Part shown: piece after piece, positions 35,901 through 45,266 of the stretch
Numbering within the stretch: the first letter of the stretch is position 1
How the letters are laid out: every line of letters starts with the position of its first letter
Source of the DNA: Ailanthus altissimus
Lineage: Eukaryota; Streptophyta; Magnoliopsida; Sapindales; Simaroubaceae
Assembly (NCBI GenBank): GCA_946807835.1
Contig: OX327697.1
Location: 6,711,001-6,775,000, forward strand
Direction: 5' to 3'
DNA: 64,000 nt
Translations under genes and position numbers: made by a program
Notes under the pieces: generated by a model
Seen by the model: the letters and a program-made list of their open reading frames with translations, nothing else
Databases searched by the model: none
Told to the model about the DNA's origin: nothing

Positions 35901-36280
35901 GCATCGCAGTGAGGCTCCCTGGACTCCTTCTCATTCCCAACAGTTGAATCCTCATCACTATTCTGTTTCCTAGAAACTTTTGTTGGAGAACTATATATAA
36001 TAATTACTCTCTCCTCCAAACCAGGAACAGAATCAGCAACTGTGATTTTTGCTTGGGTCTCTTCCCTCAGGGCTTTGACTATGTTCCCACCCTTTCCTAT
36101 AACACCACCGATTTTCCTAGAAGGGCAAAGTATGCGATAGACAGTGTCAGCAGGTTGAGAATTCCCGAAAGATTGTCCATGGCTATAATTGTTCCACTTT
36201 CCCTTCTTGATGGGACCTCCTTTTCTCTTAAAATGGTTGGCTGGGTGTTTCTTAAAAAAGTTTTTCTTATTCACATCCAT
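29972..36280 (-). CDS. Five-KH-domain RNA-binding protein (HEN4/At4g18375-like), 7 coding exons
   Basis: Coding exons on the minus strand are 35648-36280, 32490-32963, 32153-32398, 31819-32031, 31164-31216, 30976-31075 and 29972-30409. All introns have GT-AG ends, and phase is 0 except at the fifth intron. The product is 718 residues, starting MDVNKKNFFKKHP with a basic N-terminus. KH domains lie at about 46-140, 157-240, 314-390, 394-475 and 545-610, with GXXG loops GKGG (62-65), GKRG (174-177), GKGG (332-335), GQGG (414-417) and GTGG (562-565). Residues 619-688 are seven 10-residue Q/S/Y repeats. Family knowledge: plant proteins with paired KH modules bind single-stranded RNA and act in nuclear pre-mRNA processing. 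The exact target here is unknown. The start is the first ATG after the 5' UTR acceptor. Exon limits are read by eye. It is the only intact gene in the window. Confidence 0.9.
30065..30274 (-). repeat. Seven 30-bp tandem repeats in the last coding exon
   Basis: They encode residues 619-688 of the KH protein as units like NVGAQQSSYQ, SLNAQQSSYQ and NLNAQQSPYR. The repeats stay in frame. The centre units are nearly identical in DNA, which suggests recent expansion. Confidence 0.9.
30419..30740. repeat. 161-bp tandem duplication in intron 6 of the KH gene
   Basis: Both copies start GAGGAAGGCATATTTAGCAA (30419 and 30580) and differ by only a few bases. The first copy comes within 9 bp of the exon 7 splice acceptor, so the duplication repeats the region where branch point and polypyrimidine signals would lie. 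Confidence 0.95.
32399..32489 (-). other. 91-bp intron 2 of the KH gene with a (CTTTTT)n tract
   Basis: On the minus strand the donor GAG/GTCCGT is followed at once by about four CTTTTT units (plus-strand AAAAAG at 32461-32483). The donor fits the consensus poorly, and the U-rich tract next to it may help its recognition. Confidence 0.75.
34271..34442. mobile_element. MITE in intron 1 of the KH gene, 10-bp target duplication
   Basis: The 172-bp element is almost entirely inverted repeat. The left arm GAGTAACACTAGGCATCCCA pairs with the right end TGGGATGCCTAGCATTACTC, and pairing extends over about 70 bp per arm. It is flanked by perfect copies of TTTAAGGAAA (34261-34270 and 34443-34452). A 9-11 bp duplication with long terminal inverted repeats fits a non-autonomous Mutator-type MITE. 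It is far from the splice sites. Confidence 0.92.
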
Positions 36281-36291
36281 AATGCTAAAAT

Positions 36292-37465
36292 CTGCAAGTA
36301 CAATAAATTTGTGGATGGATGACCTAGAAACCAAATAGCAGAGCATCAAAATGCCGTGAGTACATAATCAAATACAATGATCTCACTTTAGATGACTTTT
36401 TTCCTTTAAATGCATTCATGAAAGGCAAGTTCAATGATATAAAGACTCATTTAGTACTAGTACCATGTAATGTAAAGATATGTGAATAGGTAAGAAATAA
36501 AATGAAGTGTAAAAAATAGGATACGCCAATTTCGATCCATGCATTTTGTTATTCCAAATTGTATATCATAATGGAATCAGATTTGATTTTTCCACACTTC
36601 AAAACAAAAGATAGTTGCTCAGTTTGATATTGTGGCCATATTTTTTACCTCATGCAAAGATGTGAAAAACATGAACTGCTACTATCAGATTAGGCTCAAA
36701 ATTTTCAGGGTTCTTTTTCTTTATTAACTAAGCCAGCTTGGTTATTATGCAATATTCAACATGAACACAACATGTTTTCATCTTTAAAGATAAAATCCAT
36801 TTATTTATTTTAAGAGATAATGAGTAAATGTTACAACTGTGAGTGGTAAAGCATCTACAAGTGTAATATCTATTTATTCAGTCCCATTCTATGATAACTC
36901 TGATCATCGACTGGACCCATATCTTACATTAGTTAAATCCTATACCATTAACAATAATGGGCAATACAATTGTAATCACCATCAGATTTCATTCTAAGCC
37001 CATGGTGTAACCAAACAACACAATTAGCAAGGCAAAGCATTTTAAAGTGCTCAAAAAACTACTACAGAAAATTATTGTTTACTGAATGCCTACTACTGCC
37101 TAGCATTATCCATGGATTTTTCCCCCTTTCTTTTTCATTACAACCAATAGGGAGAAAGACTCAAGCTAACAAGCATGCAGAAAAAATCGAGAAAACAGAA
37201 GAAACAATAGACCATAATGTTATAACAGAACAAATAGCACAACATCAAAACTACAAATACCCTATACAAAGTCTAGAAAACCGCACAAGATAAAGCTCCC
37301 ACGTCTACTATTTTGCACTTGAAATTAAATCATATTCAAGAAAACGATTCAATATTGAGAAAATTTTTTTTCTAGAATTGACTGAAAAAAGAACAACAAC
37401 AAATAACAAAAATTAGGGTTTTTGAAAGAGTTAAAAAAAGAGGAAATGCGTGTGTTTACACGTAC
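36292..37465 (-). other. 5' UTR intron of the KH gene
   Basis: The donor CAG/GTACGTG sits at 37465-37466 and the acceptor TTGCAG at 36292-36294, 11 bases before the start codon. Leader introns of about this length are common in plant genes and often raise expression. The function here is inferred. Confidence 0.6.
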
Positions 37466-37531
37466 CTGATATGAGAGTGAAGAAAGGAAAAAGCGACCAA
37501 AATCGACGCGAGAGATAAATTAAATAAAAAG

Positions 37532-37579
37532 TTAAAGAAACAGTGATTGCCACTTGCGGAGGCCAGTGGCGCTCTCCAT
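37532..37579 (-). promoter_or_regulatory. 15-codon upstream ORF in the KH gene leader
   Basis: On the minus strand ATGGAGAGCGCC begins at 37579 and ends at TAA 37532-37534 (MESATGLRKWQSLFL). It lies in the first, non-coding exon, downstream of the CT-rich stretch at 37589-37614 where transcription probably starts. It could reduce translation of the main frame. No conservation data are available. Confidence 0.45.
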
Positions 37580-37588
37580 TGTTGGGGG

Positions 37589-37614
37589 AAGCGAGGGAGA
37601 GAGAGAGAGAGACG
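37589..37614 (-). repeat. CT/GA microsatellite near the probable transcription start
   Basis: The plus strand has GAGGGAGAGAGAGAGAGAG, which is a CT repeat in the mRNA sense. Such tracts are common in plant core promoters and leaders. Confidence 0.8.
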
Positions 37615-37731
37615 GGGAACTCTGCTGTTACAATAAGGCTCTCAAATTTTGATTTTCTTTTTGCTGCGTTAAGAGAAAAAAAATGGCTGGCCGTGCTGAT
37701 GATTGGGCTTTAATTTTCTCTAAATGCACCT

Positions 37732-37795
37732 CACGTGCTCTTAAACCCAAGATTTTGCATAATGGGCCTCAAATCACGCAATGTTATGGCCCACT
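37732..37795 (-). promoter_or_regulatory. Putative promoter motifs of the KH gene: G-box and site II elements
   Basis: CACGTG (37732-37737) and two GGCCCA/TGGGCC site II type motifs (37763-37768 and 37788-37793) lie 120-200 bp upstream of the CT-rich start region. Site II elements are usual in plant genes expressed in dividing cells. No clear TATA box is seen. Confidence 0.45.
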
Positions 37796-37929
37796 AATAG
37801 AGCGATAACTACAGCGCCCTCGTTGTGTTTGCCCAAAATGCAGCGAGCTGCTCAGACTTTCAAATTTTAAGGCCAATTGGTCTTTTTCAGATGTTTCCTT
37901 ATATTAAAAGAATGGTTCGGGTGTCATTA

Positions 37930-38200
37930 ACGGAATCTGTTGGACCAAGAAAGGCAAGATGTAAATATACCCAAAACTTTACCACGACAGCTCGTGACTA
38001 AACTAAAGTGATGAGGTGACATACTACCTAGACGGCTTCTTTCTGTGATAGTAAGGTGAGAAGACAACATGCTATTTGGGTGGCCTCTCTCCGTTGGGGC
38101 AAGGTGATTTGATGGCATGGTTCCTTCCTCGGTAAAAAAGTGATAAGGTGATGTATTTACTTGAGCGGCTACCAAGTTATACGCCCTCCACAGAAAGATG
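37930..38200. repeat. Degenerate tandem repeats of about 45-50 bp
   Basis: Units recur as (A)AGTGAT(G/A)AGGTGA...CTAGACGGCTTCTTTC, AAGGTGAGAAGACAACATGC...GGTGGCCTCTC and AAGGTGATTTGATGGCATGG, and a last unit AGTGATAAGGTGATG...GAGCGGCTACC. Four divergent units can be followed. The open minus-strand frame they create is a by-product with no known family. Confidence 0.6.
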
Positions 38201-38334
38201 ATTATGTGTCAAGGAAGCGAAAGACCTCGTTGAGGTTATGTGTTGCTAGGGCACTTTAGTCAATGATTACGTTGGTAGGCATCAATGTTGACCTCAAGGT
38301 GACGAGGATATAGAGCTACCATGCAACGATTAAA

Positions 38335-38657
38335 GGTGGGTAAAAAAAATTAGAAATCGAAAAATTGAATCAAATCAGTCGGTTCGATTCGGTTTAGTCT
38401 AATTTTTTTTTTAAAAAAAATTGATTTGATTTTTTTGAAGAAAAAATTAACCGGTCCAGTTCAATTTTTTTTGCCTGAAAAAATCGGACCAAAAATAAAA
38501 AAAATTTATAATTTAAAATAAAAAAATTAAAAAAACCGAACCGAAAAAAATCGGTTCGATTTTTCTCATTAAAAAAATTGATTTCAATTTTATTTTTTTA
38601 AAAAATCGAACCAAACCGGTTCGGTTTGATTTTACAAAAAACCGGACCTTACCCACC
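38335..38657. mobile_element. Possible hAT-like MITE rich in GGTTCGGTT-type words
   Basis: It begins GGTGGGTAA and ends TTACCCACC. Inside are multiple inverted GGTTCGATT/AACCGAACC words. The flanks GCAACGAT and CCAACGAT match at 7 of 8 bases but are offset from the inverted ends by a few bases, so the element limits are uncertain. Such sequences are common short repeats in plants. Confidence 0.45.
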
Positions 38658-39339
38658 CCGTTGCCAACGATAGTTAGGCCAAATTTGTGTAACCACAACA
38701 TTGAAGTGAATGTGTGTTGAGATGGTGCTTTGACCGTTTACATTCCCTGCTTATTTTATCTAGTGTTATCAATTAGTGTTAAATGTTAAATTTTATTTAA
38801 ATTTTTAAAAAAATTTAGATATATATTATATATTACATATAAGTAGTTAATATTTATTTTTTTATTATTTTTTTAATAATTATAATTTTTCATTAATCAC
38901 ATATTATTAAAATGTTAAATGACTTAAGAAAGAATTTGTATCCCAGAGTTTTCGCCGGTGAAAATCGATTAGGACTCTAACTATGTTTGTGTTATAGATA
39001 TAGCAATATTTTCTATGGTGTTACGTCTTAATTTCATGGTGAAGAATACATATACTGAGCTGGTTTTTTTATAGTTCTACAATAGTCTATTCGGTGGTTT
39101 ATCATGATTGAGAGAGAGTTTTGACGTTTGTAAAGAATTTGTTTTTTTCGATTTCTCTTTTTTTTTTTTTTTGGTCTTATATATATTTTTTTTGTACTTT
39201 CATTTGTTTTGTTGTAACTTGTATCCAGATTTTATTTTTATTTTTTTAAGTGTATTCCACTTGTAAAATAAAATTGTGATTATTGATTAAAATATTGGCA
39301 CCATCAGTATTTAACAAATACTAAGAAAAAATATAATTG
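38658..39339. other. AT-rich intergenic DNA, no gene seen
   Basis: No coding frame or repeat structure is seen. Its last five bases (AATTG) are the left target-site duplication of the large copia element. Confidence 0.5.
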
Positions 39340-39568
39340 TGTTATAAATAATAAAAAAATTAAAGATAGCTCAAATAATAAAAAACCTCTTAAAAGTATT
39401 ATAAAAATTATAAAAATAATAAAAATCTCTTAAAAGTATTATAAAAATTATAAAATTATTAAAATTGGATGAATTATAAAAGAGATTGTACATATATTTA
39501 TAAGCGAACAAGGAGGAGTAAAATTCAACAAAATGCCTCTCCCCACCACTTCACAACAGTCTCTTTTA
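39340..39568 (-). repeat. Left (3') LTR of the host copia element
   Basis: It aligns with 61091-61287 but carries one extra copy of a roughly 46-bp unit (CTCTTAAAAGTATTATAAAAAT) and has accumulated many changes. The inner end is approximate. Confidence 0.8.
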
Positions 39569-39828
39569 AATTCTACCACTTTAATTATATTTTATATTTA
39601 TTAAAAAAAAACTCAAAAGGACAAAAAGTAAAATAAATACAACTTTATAATATATAGTGATAGTGAATGTGCTTTAAAATTACCTCATTAAAGTAAAACC
39701 TAGTTGAAGGGAAAAAGAATGTAGTTTATGTTTATAACTGATGTAATTTTTTTTTCTAAAAAAAGGTGCTTCCCATAATTAAATGCTCCCCCTCAAAGTA
39801 AAATTCATTAATTTGACAATTTGTTGAG
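39569..39828 (-). other. 3' internal tail of the host copia element
   Basis: Non-coding sequence between the host LTR and the insertion site of element A. No frame is seen. Confidence 0.6.
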
Positions 39829-39833
39829 TCGTC

Positions 39834-39906
39834 TGATAAGGGCAAATTTGTCATATATTTTCTCGTGTTTTTATTATTGATATTTTATGATTTTATGAGA
39901 ATAGAT
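39834..39906 (+). repeat. Truncated 5' LTR of element A (73 bp)
   Basis: It is identical to the first 73 bp of the 3' LTR, up to ATGAGAATAGAT, and then switches to gag coding sequence (CCATCTGGATCC). A deletion therefore removed the rest of the LTR, the primer-binding site, the leader and the start of gag. Confidence 0.95.
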
Positions 39907-42066
39907 CCCATCTGGATCCATAGCGACATGGGATGATCTTGTACAAAAGTTCCTCGCCAAATTCTTTCCACCTGCTAAAACTGCAAAGATGAGGAACGAC
40001 ATCACATCATTCCTACAACTAGATGGAGAATCTCTTTACGAGGCATGGGAGAGATATAAGGATATGCAAAAAAAAATGTCCTCATCATGGAGTTCCGAAG
40101 TGGTTACTTGTACAAACATTCTACAATGGATTAGCCGGTCAATTCAGAACGATAGTAGATGCTGCAGCTGGAGGAGCACTCATGAACAAATCCACCGATG
40201 AAGCTTATGATCTACTAGATGAGATGGCGTCCAATGCCTATCAATGGCCCACCAAAAGGTCGACCACAAGAAATATCAGTGGATTACATGAAGTAGACAC
40301 TTTGACTACATTATCTGCCCAAGTCAACCTCTTAACCAAACAATTAAGCAACTTGGGAGCTAATGCTATCAAGAGTCAACCCATCACTTGCGATTTCTGT
40401 GGAAGCAATCATGCTAATGGACAATGCATGGAGATTGCTCAATATGTAGGGGACTTTAACCGCAACAATCCCAATTCTAATTTTTACAATCCTGGATGGA
40501 GAAATCACCCAAACTTCTCATGGAGCAACAATAATCAAGGACAGTATTCCAAAGCTCCTCCTGGCTTCCAAACGCAAATTCAGCAAGAGAAGAAACCAGA
40601 CATTGAAGACATGCTCCTGCAATACATGAAGAAAACAGATGCACTCTTTCAAAGTCAAGCAACTTCACTTAGAGCCTTGGAAAATCAAGTAGGGCAGCTC
40701 GCAACAGCAATAAACAATCGCCCTCAAGGAACTCTACCAAACAACACTGAAGTCAATCCAAAAGGAAGTGTAGAACAGTGCCAAGCCATCTCCCTAAGAA
40801 GTGGTAAAGTCTTACATGACAACACTCCTCAACCACAGCTTTCAGAGATGATAGAGAAGGAAAAAGAACCAGTGGTCCAGCAAGATGACGTGCAACCATA
40901 TAGACCACCTATACCATTTCCTCATAGATTACAGCAGCTAAGAAGTCAAGAGAAAAGTGCTGAAACACAGAAAAGCATAGAAAATGGTATTCAAGTGCAA
41001 GAACATAAAAGAGAAAATGCAGCAGAAGATACCAATAGCAACCCGCAGAAGCAACCTATGCAGTCATTCACCCCACCACCTCCATTTCCTCAGAGGCTGC
41101 AAACGAAGAAACTAGATAAGTAGTTTTCAAATTTTCTTGATGTTTTTAAGAAATTACATATTAATCTTCCTTTTACAGATGCACTGGAGCAAATGCCGAG
41201 CTATGTGAAATTTATGAAGGAAATCCTATCAAAGAAGAAAAAAATAGATGACTTCGAGACTGTGGCCCTAACAGAAGAGTGTAGCGTCATCCTTCTAAAG
41301 AAGCTACCTCCAAAGCTCAAAGATCCTGGAAGCTTCACCATACCATGCTCAATTGGAAATTATGACTTTGGAAAGGCACTTTGTGATCTGGGAGCTAGCA
41401 TCAATCTTATGCCACTGTCTGTGTACAAAATATTTAGGATTGAGAGAAGCCAAACCAACAAATATCACACTTCAACTGGCAGATCATTCACTCACCTATC
41501 CTAAGGGATTAATTGAAGATGTGTTGGTTAAGGTCGATAAATTCATCTTCCCTGCAGATTTCATTGTTTTGGATATAGAAGAAGACAAGGAGATCCCAAT
41601 CATCCTTGGAAGACCCTTCCTAGCCACTGGAAGAACAATTATTGATGTGCAAAAAGGAGAGTTGACCATGAGAGTACAAGAGGATACAGTCACTTTTAAG
41701 GTCTTTAAGGAGATCAAATTACCAGCTGAAAATGAAGACTGTTTCTGCATTAATGTGGTGCATCCAAGCGTTAAGCAAATTAAAGATATGGAGACATTGG
41801 ATCCTCACATCCGAAAAAGAGCATTGAAGCATAGGAAGGCAAGAGAGAAGAAGAAAAAGCAGCATCAATACGAAGCAAGCAAAGAGAAAGAAAAGGAAGA
41901 ACCATCTCCCCGGTCTAAGATTAAAGTCTTTCCGGAGAGACATAAGGAGAATGCAGCAAAAGATACTGCCCAAGGTTTAATTGCAAAAATATCGAAGCCG
42001 AAAAAGAAGAAAGCCAGCAAGATCACTTACACAAATACTTTCATCAGCATCTTCGACCCACCATAA
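39907..42066 (+). pseudogene. Gag-aspartic protease of element A, broken
   Basis: Coding sequence enters without a start codon at PSGSIATWDDLVQKFLAKFF, in the middle of the Ty3/Athila gag domain. A one-base gain in a nine-A run (40068-40076) shifts the frame just after YKDMQKK. The following frame runs on to a zinc knuckle (CDFCGSNHANGQC, 40389-40427) and a long Q/P-rich linker, and meets an amber stop at 41121-41123. The protease motif DLGASINLMP (catalytic Asp codon 41385) follows, and then a second frameshift near 41430. The last frame contains IILGRPFLATGRTIIDV and a lysine-rich tail, and ends ISIFDPP. At least three lesions plus the missing N-terminus mean no functional product. The rest of the protein is still well conserved, so decay is fairly recent. 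Confidence 0.9.
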
Positions 42067-42134
42067 AAGATAGGAAGCCCCGCCAAGCCGATGACGTTAA
42101 ATCAAGCGCTACTTGGAAGGCAACCCAATGAAAG

Positions 42135-42155
42135 TATTATTATTATTATTATTAT
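42135..42155. repeat. (ATT)n microsatellite in element A
   Basis: Seven uninterrupted ATT units just after the gag stop. Confidence 0.95.
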
Positions 42156-42189
42156 CATTTTTTTATCATCTAAAAAAAAAAAAACAAGA

Positions 42190-42395
42190 ATTTCAGCGCT
42201 CCAGCGGAATAACATGGCGCAGCAGCGACAGGAAAATCGAGCACCACCGCCCTCGTGGTACAGGCACCATCGCGCCAGCGCAAATTCCAATATCTGTGCA
42301 AAAACTAACCTTTACCGCTGCAGCGATGGACTATTATCGCGGCAGCGCCAGAACGTCGCCCCAGCGACGGAGAGTCAGCGCGGCAGCGAAAATTG
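42190..42395 (+). repeat. Internal copies of the CAGCG motif after the gag stop
   Basis: CAGCGCTCCAGCGG, GCGCCAGCGC, CCGCTGCAGCGATGG, CGCCCCAGCGACGG and GCGCGGCAGCG occur within about 200 bp. This is the same motif class as the LTR array at 43961-44221, but at a different place in the element. Confidence 0.8.
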
Positions 42396-43960
42396 ACCAG
42401 GGAAGTCTCTTACTTTCACTTCTTTATTTTTTTGACATTGGGGACAATGTCTAAATTAATTTTGGGGGTGGGAAACACTTTCTTGTGTTCATTTCACTGC
42501 ATGATTTGGGTGGTCATTCTTGTGGGTTAAAATTTTTTTTTTTTAGTTACTTAGTTTTTTTTAGTTAATTCATTTTTATTAGGTTTTGATAAGATGATCA
42601 TTAGTCTATGATAAGAAAAAGAATACATGGTTGAATTTATTTTTACACATCCATAGGGAATGATAGATACTTGAGATAATTTTGATTATTCAAGTTTAGG
42701 AACAAGTTCGACCTTATTTATAATCACCAATTTTTTTTTGAGCACTTATTAAAGCATGAATAGTTATAACTATTACTTAGAGATACTTATACTTTAGAGA
42801 GTACACCACAGTCTCGAAGACCGATACTCTAGAACTTGTCTTTAATTACTACTTGAGGCGAAATTCTAGAAAACACATGAATAGGGAAATGACATTAGGC
42901 CATCTTTGGACCGATTGAGCATTTCTAGCCTACCTTCTATTGTATATTTATCCCTAGTACCCTATGTTGAGCCTAATTACCCATTCTTTGGTTTAACCAC
43001 ATTACAAACCCAAGACTTAAAGTTTACTTATCTAAAAATTTACCCGTAACACCATAAACTTTGCATTTGCTTAGAAATACTCTTGAAAGGAAAAAGTTGC
43101 GGTGATATGAGAAAAATAGGTTTGAGTGGTATTTGTCAATCTAAGTTTGGGGGTATTCAAAAAAAAAAGAGTAAGAAAAATACCCTCAACTTAAGAAAAA
43201 GAAGAAATGTTTGAAAAATAAAAGGTTGAAAAGAAAGATGGGGAACACAATAAGTTTGGGGGAAGAGATAATACAAGGAAAAGAAGATCAAGAGGTTTCT
43301 AGGTAAAATCTAAATGTTCATGGTGTGAATTGAACTTCATATATTTATCCTTTTATCCCACCTTGACCCTAGCCTTACGTTACAAGCTAAGTAAAGTCCT
43401 AAATAGATCCCTAGACATGTGATTTTCTATATTAGTGGAGAGTGGTAATAAAGACAAGCTTATGGAAGTGTCATTATACAAATAAAATGCCGAGACATCA
43501 TCTTTTCTGTACAAACTAAAGTATAAAGTAAATCAAAGTATGTTTAGCTATTTACTTGCTGCCTGCACACACACACATATGGTGATTGTTTATGAGGAAG
43601 AATAAGGGACTAAATAAAGATAGTTGAGAATTGTTAATAGCTATTTATCTACCTTAAGGATTTGTACCATTTCGTCAGCCTTTGAGACAATGATTTTGAT
43701 CATCTTACTAGTTTATTATATTTTGTTTTGTTTTGTTAAATGAGTCAAGTATAACCTTTTATTTCTCTCTTAGTTTTATTTTATTGCTTGAGGACAAGCA
43801 AGTATTTAAGTTTGGGGGAATTTGATAAGGGCAAATTTGTCATATATTTTCTCGTGTTTTTATTATTGATATTTTATGATTTTATGAGAATAGATGGCTA
43901 TTTATGTACATTATTGTTATTTATAGGGACTTATGCAAAGTTTTCAAAGTATGTGTCCAT

Positions 43961-44221
43961 CGCCCCCGCGCCATAAGAATATCGCCCCAGCGCTGAAATA
44001 GTGATCGAAATAAGAAAAACGACCTGCTTAAGTCGCGTCTAGCGCCCCAGCGCCATACAGTCACCGCCCCAGCGACACTCCATCGCCCCAGCGCTATCAA
44101 CATACTGCGCCAGCGGTGAAGCCGTTTTCATGTAGCGCCCCAGCGCCACGATCCCACCGCTCCAGCGGTAATAGCTTTTTCACACGTAGCCCTAGCGACA
44201 GATGCATAGCGCGCCAGCGGT
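43961..44221 (+). promoter_or_regulatory. GC-rich CGCCCCAGCG motif array in the U3 of the A-type LTR
   Basis: About ten copies of CGCCCCAGCG or variants (GCGCCAGCGG, CCGCTCCAGCGG, CCCTAGCGAC) start near 43961, 43983, 44043, 44064, 44083, 44106, 44136, 44157, 44188 and 44210. Spacing is about 20-30 bp. The array ends some 55 bp before the TATA box. An enhancer or repressor-binding role is inferred from position only. Confidence 0.75.
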
Positions 44222-44274
44222 AGTACGAGTCCTAGTCCGACGAGAATTGAGATTTTCAAGCTCATATCAATCCC

Positions 44275-44283
44275 TATATAAAG
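44275..44283 (+). promoter_or_regulatory. TATA box of the A-type LTR
   Basis: TATATAAAG in the middle of the LTR, placed as expected for the U3/R promoter. Transcription would start about 30 bp further on. Confidence 0.75.
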
Positions 44284-45266
44284 CCACTTGTTCCCAGCCT
44301 TCAAGGAAGAATCCAAGACGACCCAAGAGTACCAAGAATACAGAGCACGAATCTTGGAGAGCATTAGGAGCTTAATTGAAGCAACTTTAGAGAGAGATAC
44401 AAGACGTTCTTCGGCATCAAGAGTTCCTAGGCAGCGCAATTAAGAGCAATTCGACGTCTATATCGGTTTGCGATTGATTGTATCATGTTTTATTTTTATT
44501 TTTACTGCTATTCTCTTGTAGCCATGAGCTAACTTATTTTCTAGGGTTAATATTTGAACTCAATATGTGCGCTTAACTTGCCATATCTTTTAGTATTTAA
44601 TAAACTTAGTCTTTTATTATTTAAATTACTTGTGTTTAATGCTTCAATATATCTAGCCAATATATGGTGAATGAGTTGGTAATATTATTGATAAACTCGG
44701 AAAAGGAATCATAATATTTAGACCTAGATAATTTGATGCATGATTGTACAGTAACATTCAATGTTGCATATGCAAGTTTCAATTTAGGATAGGAATATAC
44801 CTAATTGGCATGTATGATCAATAAGACCTAATCTTAATGAATCTTAATTTATTACAAGTACCATAGGAATATAGGTATTTGGTAAATTATAATATACTTG
44901 CATGACCTTGGAAGAGGCTTGTGAATACATTATTGTCTTGATCAATAATAAAGACTAAGTGAGTTAAATATTAGAGGATTAATCATAAGAAAACATATAG
45001 AGGGATAATATTAATCCTAGGTTTTCTCTACATTGCTATCACCTAATTTTCTTTACATTGTGTTTTTGTTTTATATTTCTTATATTCAGTCTTAGATTTT
45101 TATTTTTCTGAATAATTATTAGGAAGATATAATTTTAGTAATTGGTTTAAAAAGAAGAAACTATCCCTGTGGGTTCGACATCCGACTAATTAGTCTCTTT
45201 ATTACTTGCATACGATAGTGTATACTTGCACTTAATTTTATGATATAGAAATATCGCATCATCGTC

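Larger units (their letters stand above)
42067..43822 (+). other. 3' internal region of element A, non-coding
   Basis: After the gag-protease stop come a GC-rich motif stretch (42190-42395), a GGGGACAATGTC / TTTTGGGGGTGGG segment shared in inverted orientation with element B, and a long AT-rich tail ending in the polypurine tract at 43809-43822. No pol frame is present. Confidence 0.75.
39834..45261 (+). mobile_element. Element A: non-autonomous Athila-like gag-protease LTR element
   Basis: Flanked by TCGTC (39829-39833 and 45262-45266). The 3' LTR (43823-45261) is complete and preceded by a polypurine tract (AAGTTTGGGGGAATT). The 5' LTR keeps only its first 73 bp and is fused directly to gag coding sequence. 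The internal region has gag and an aspartic protease but no RT, RNase H or integrase, as in the non-autonomous TR-GAG type of Athila/Tat relatives, whose movement would need enzymes from another element. It sits in the host copia near the pol C-terminus. Confidence 0.92.
43823..45261 (+). repeat. Complete 3' LTR of element A (1439 bp)
   Basis: It starts TGATAAGGGC and ends CGCATCA. It contains the GC-rich motif array, then TATATAAAG (44275-44283), and near its end the sequence CTATCCCTGTGGGTTCGACATCCGACTA. It is homologous to the solo LTR at 52763-54146 in the opposite orientation. Confidence 0.95.

Noticed and set aside
38335..38701. 62-residue minus-strand frame in the GGTTCGGTT-rich repeat
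   Set aside because: The sequence is a short inverted-repeat element with low complexity, so the frame is incidental.
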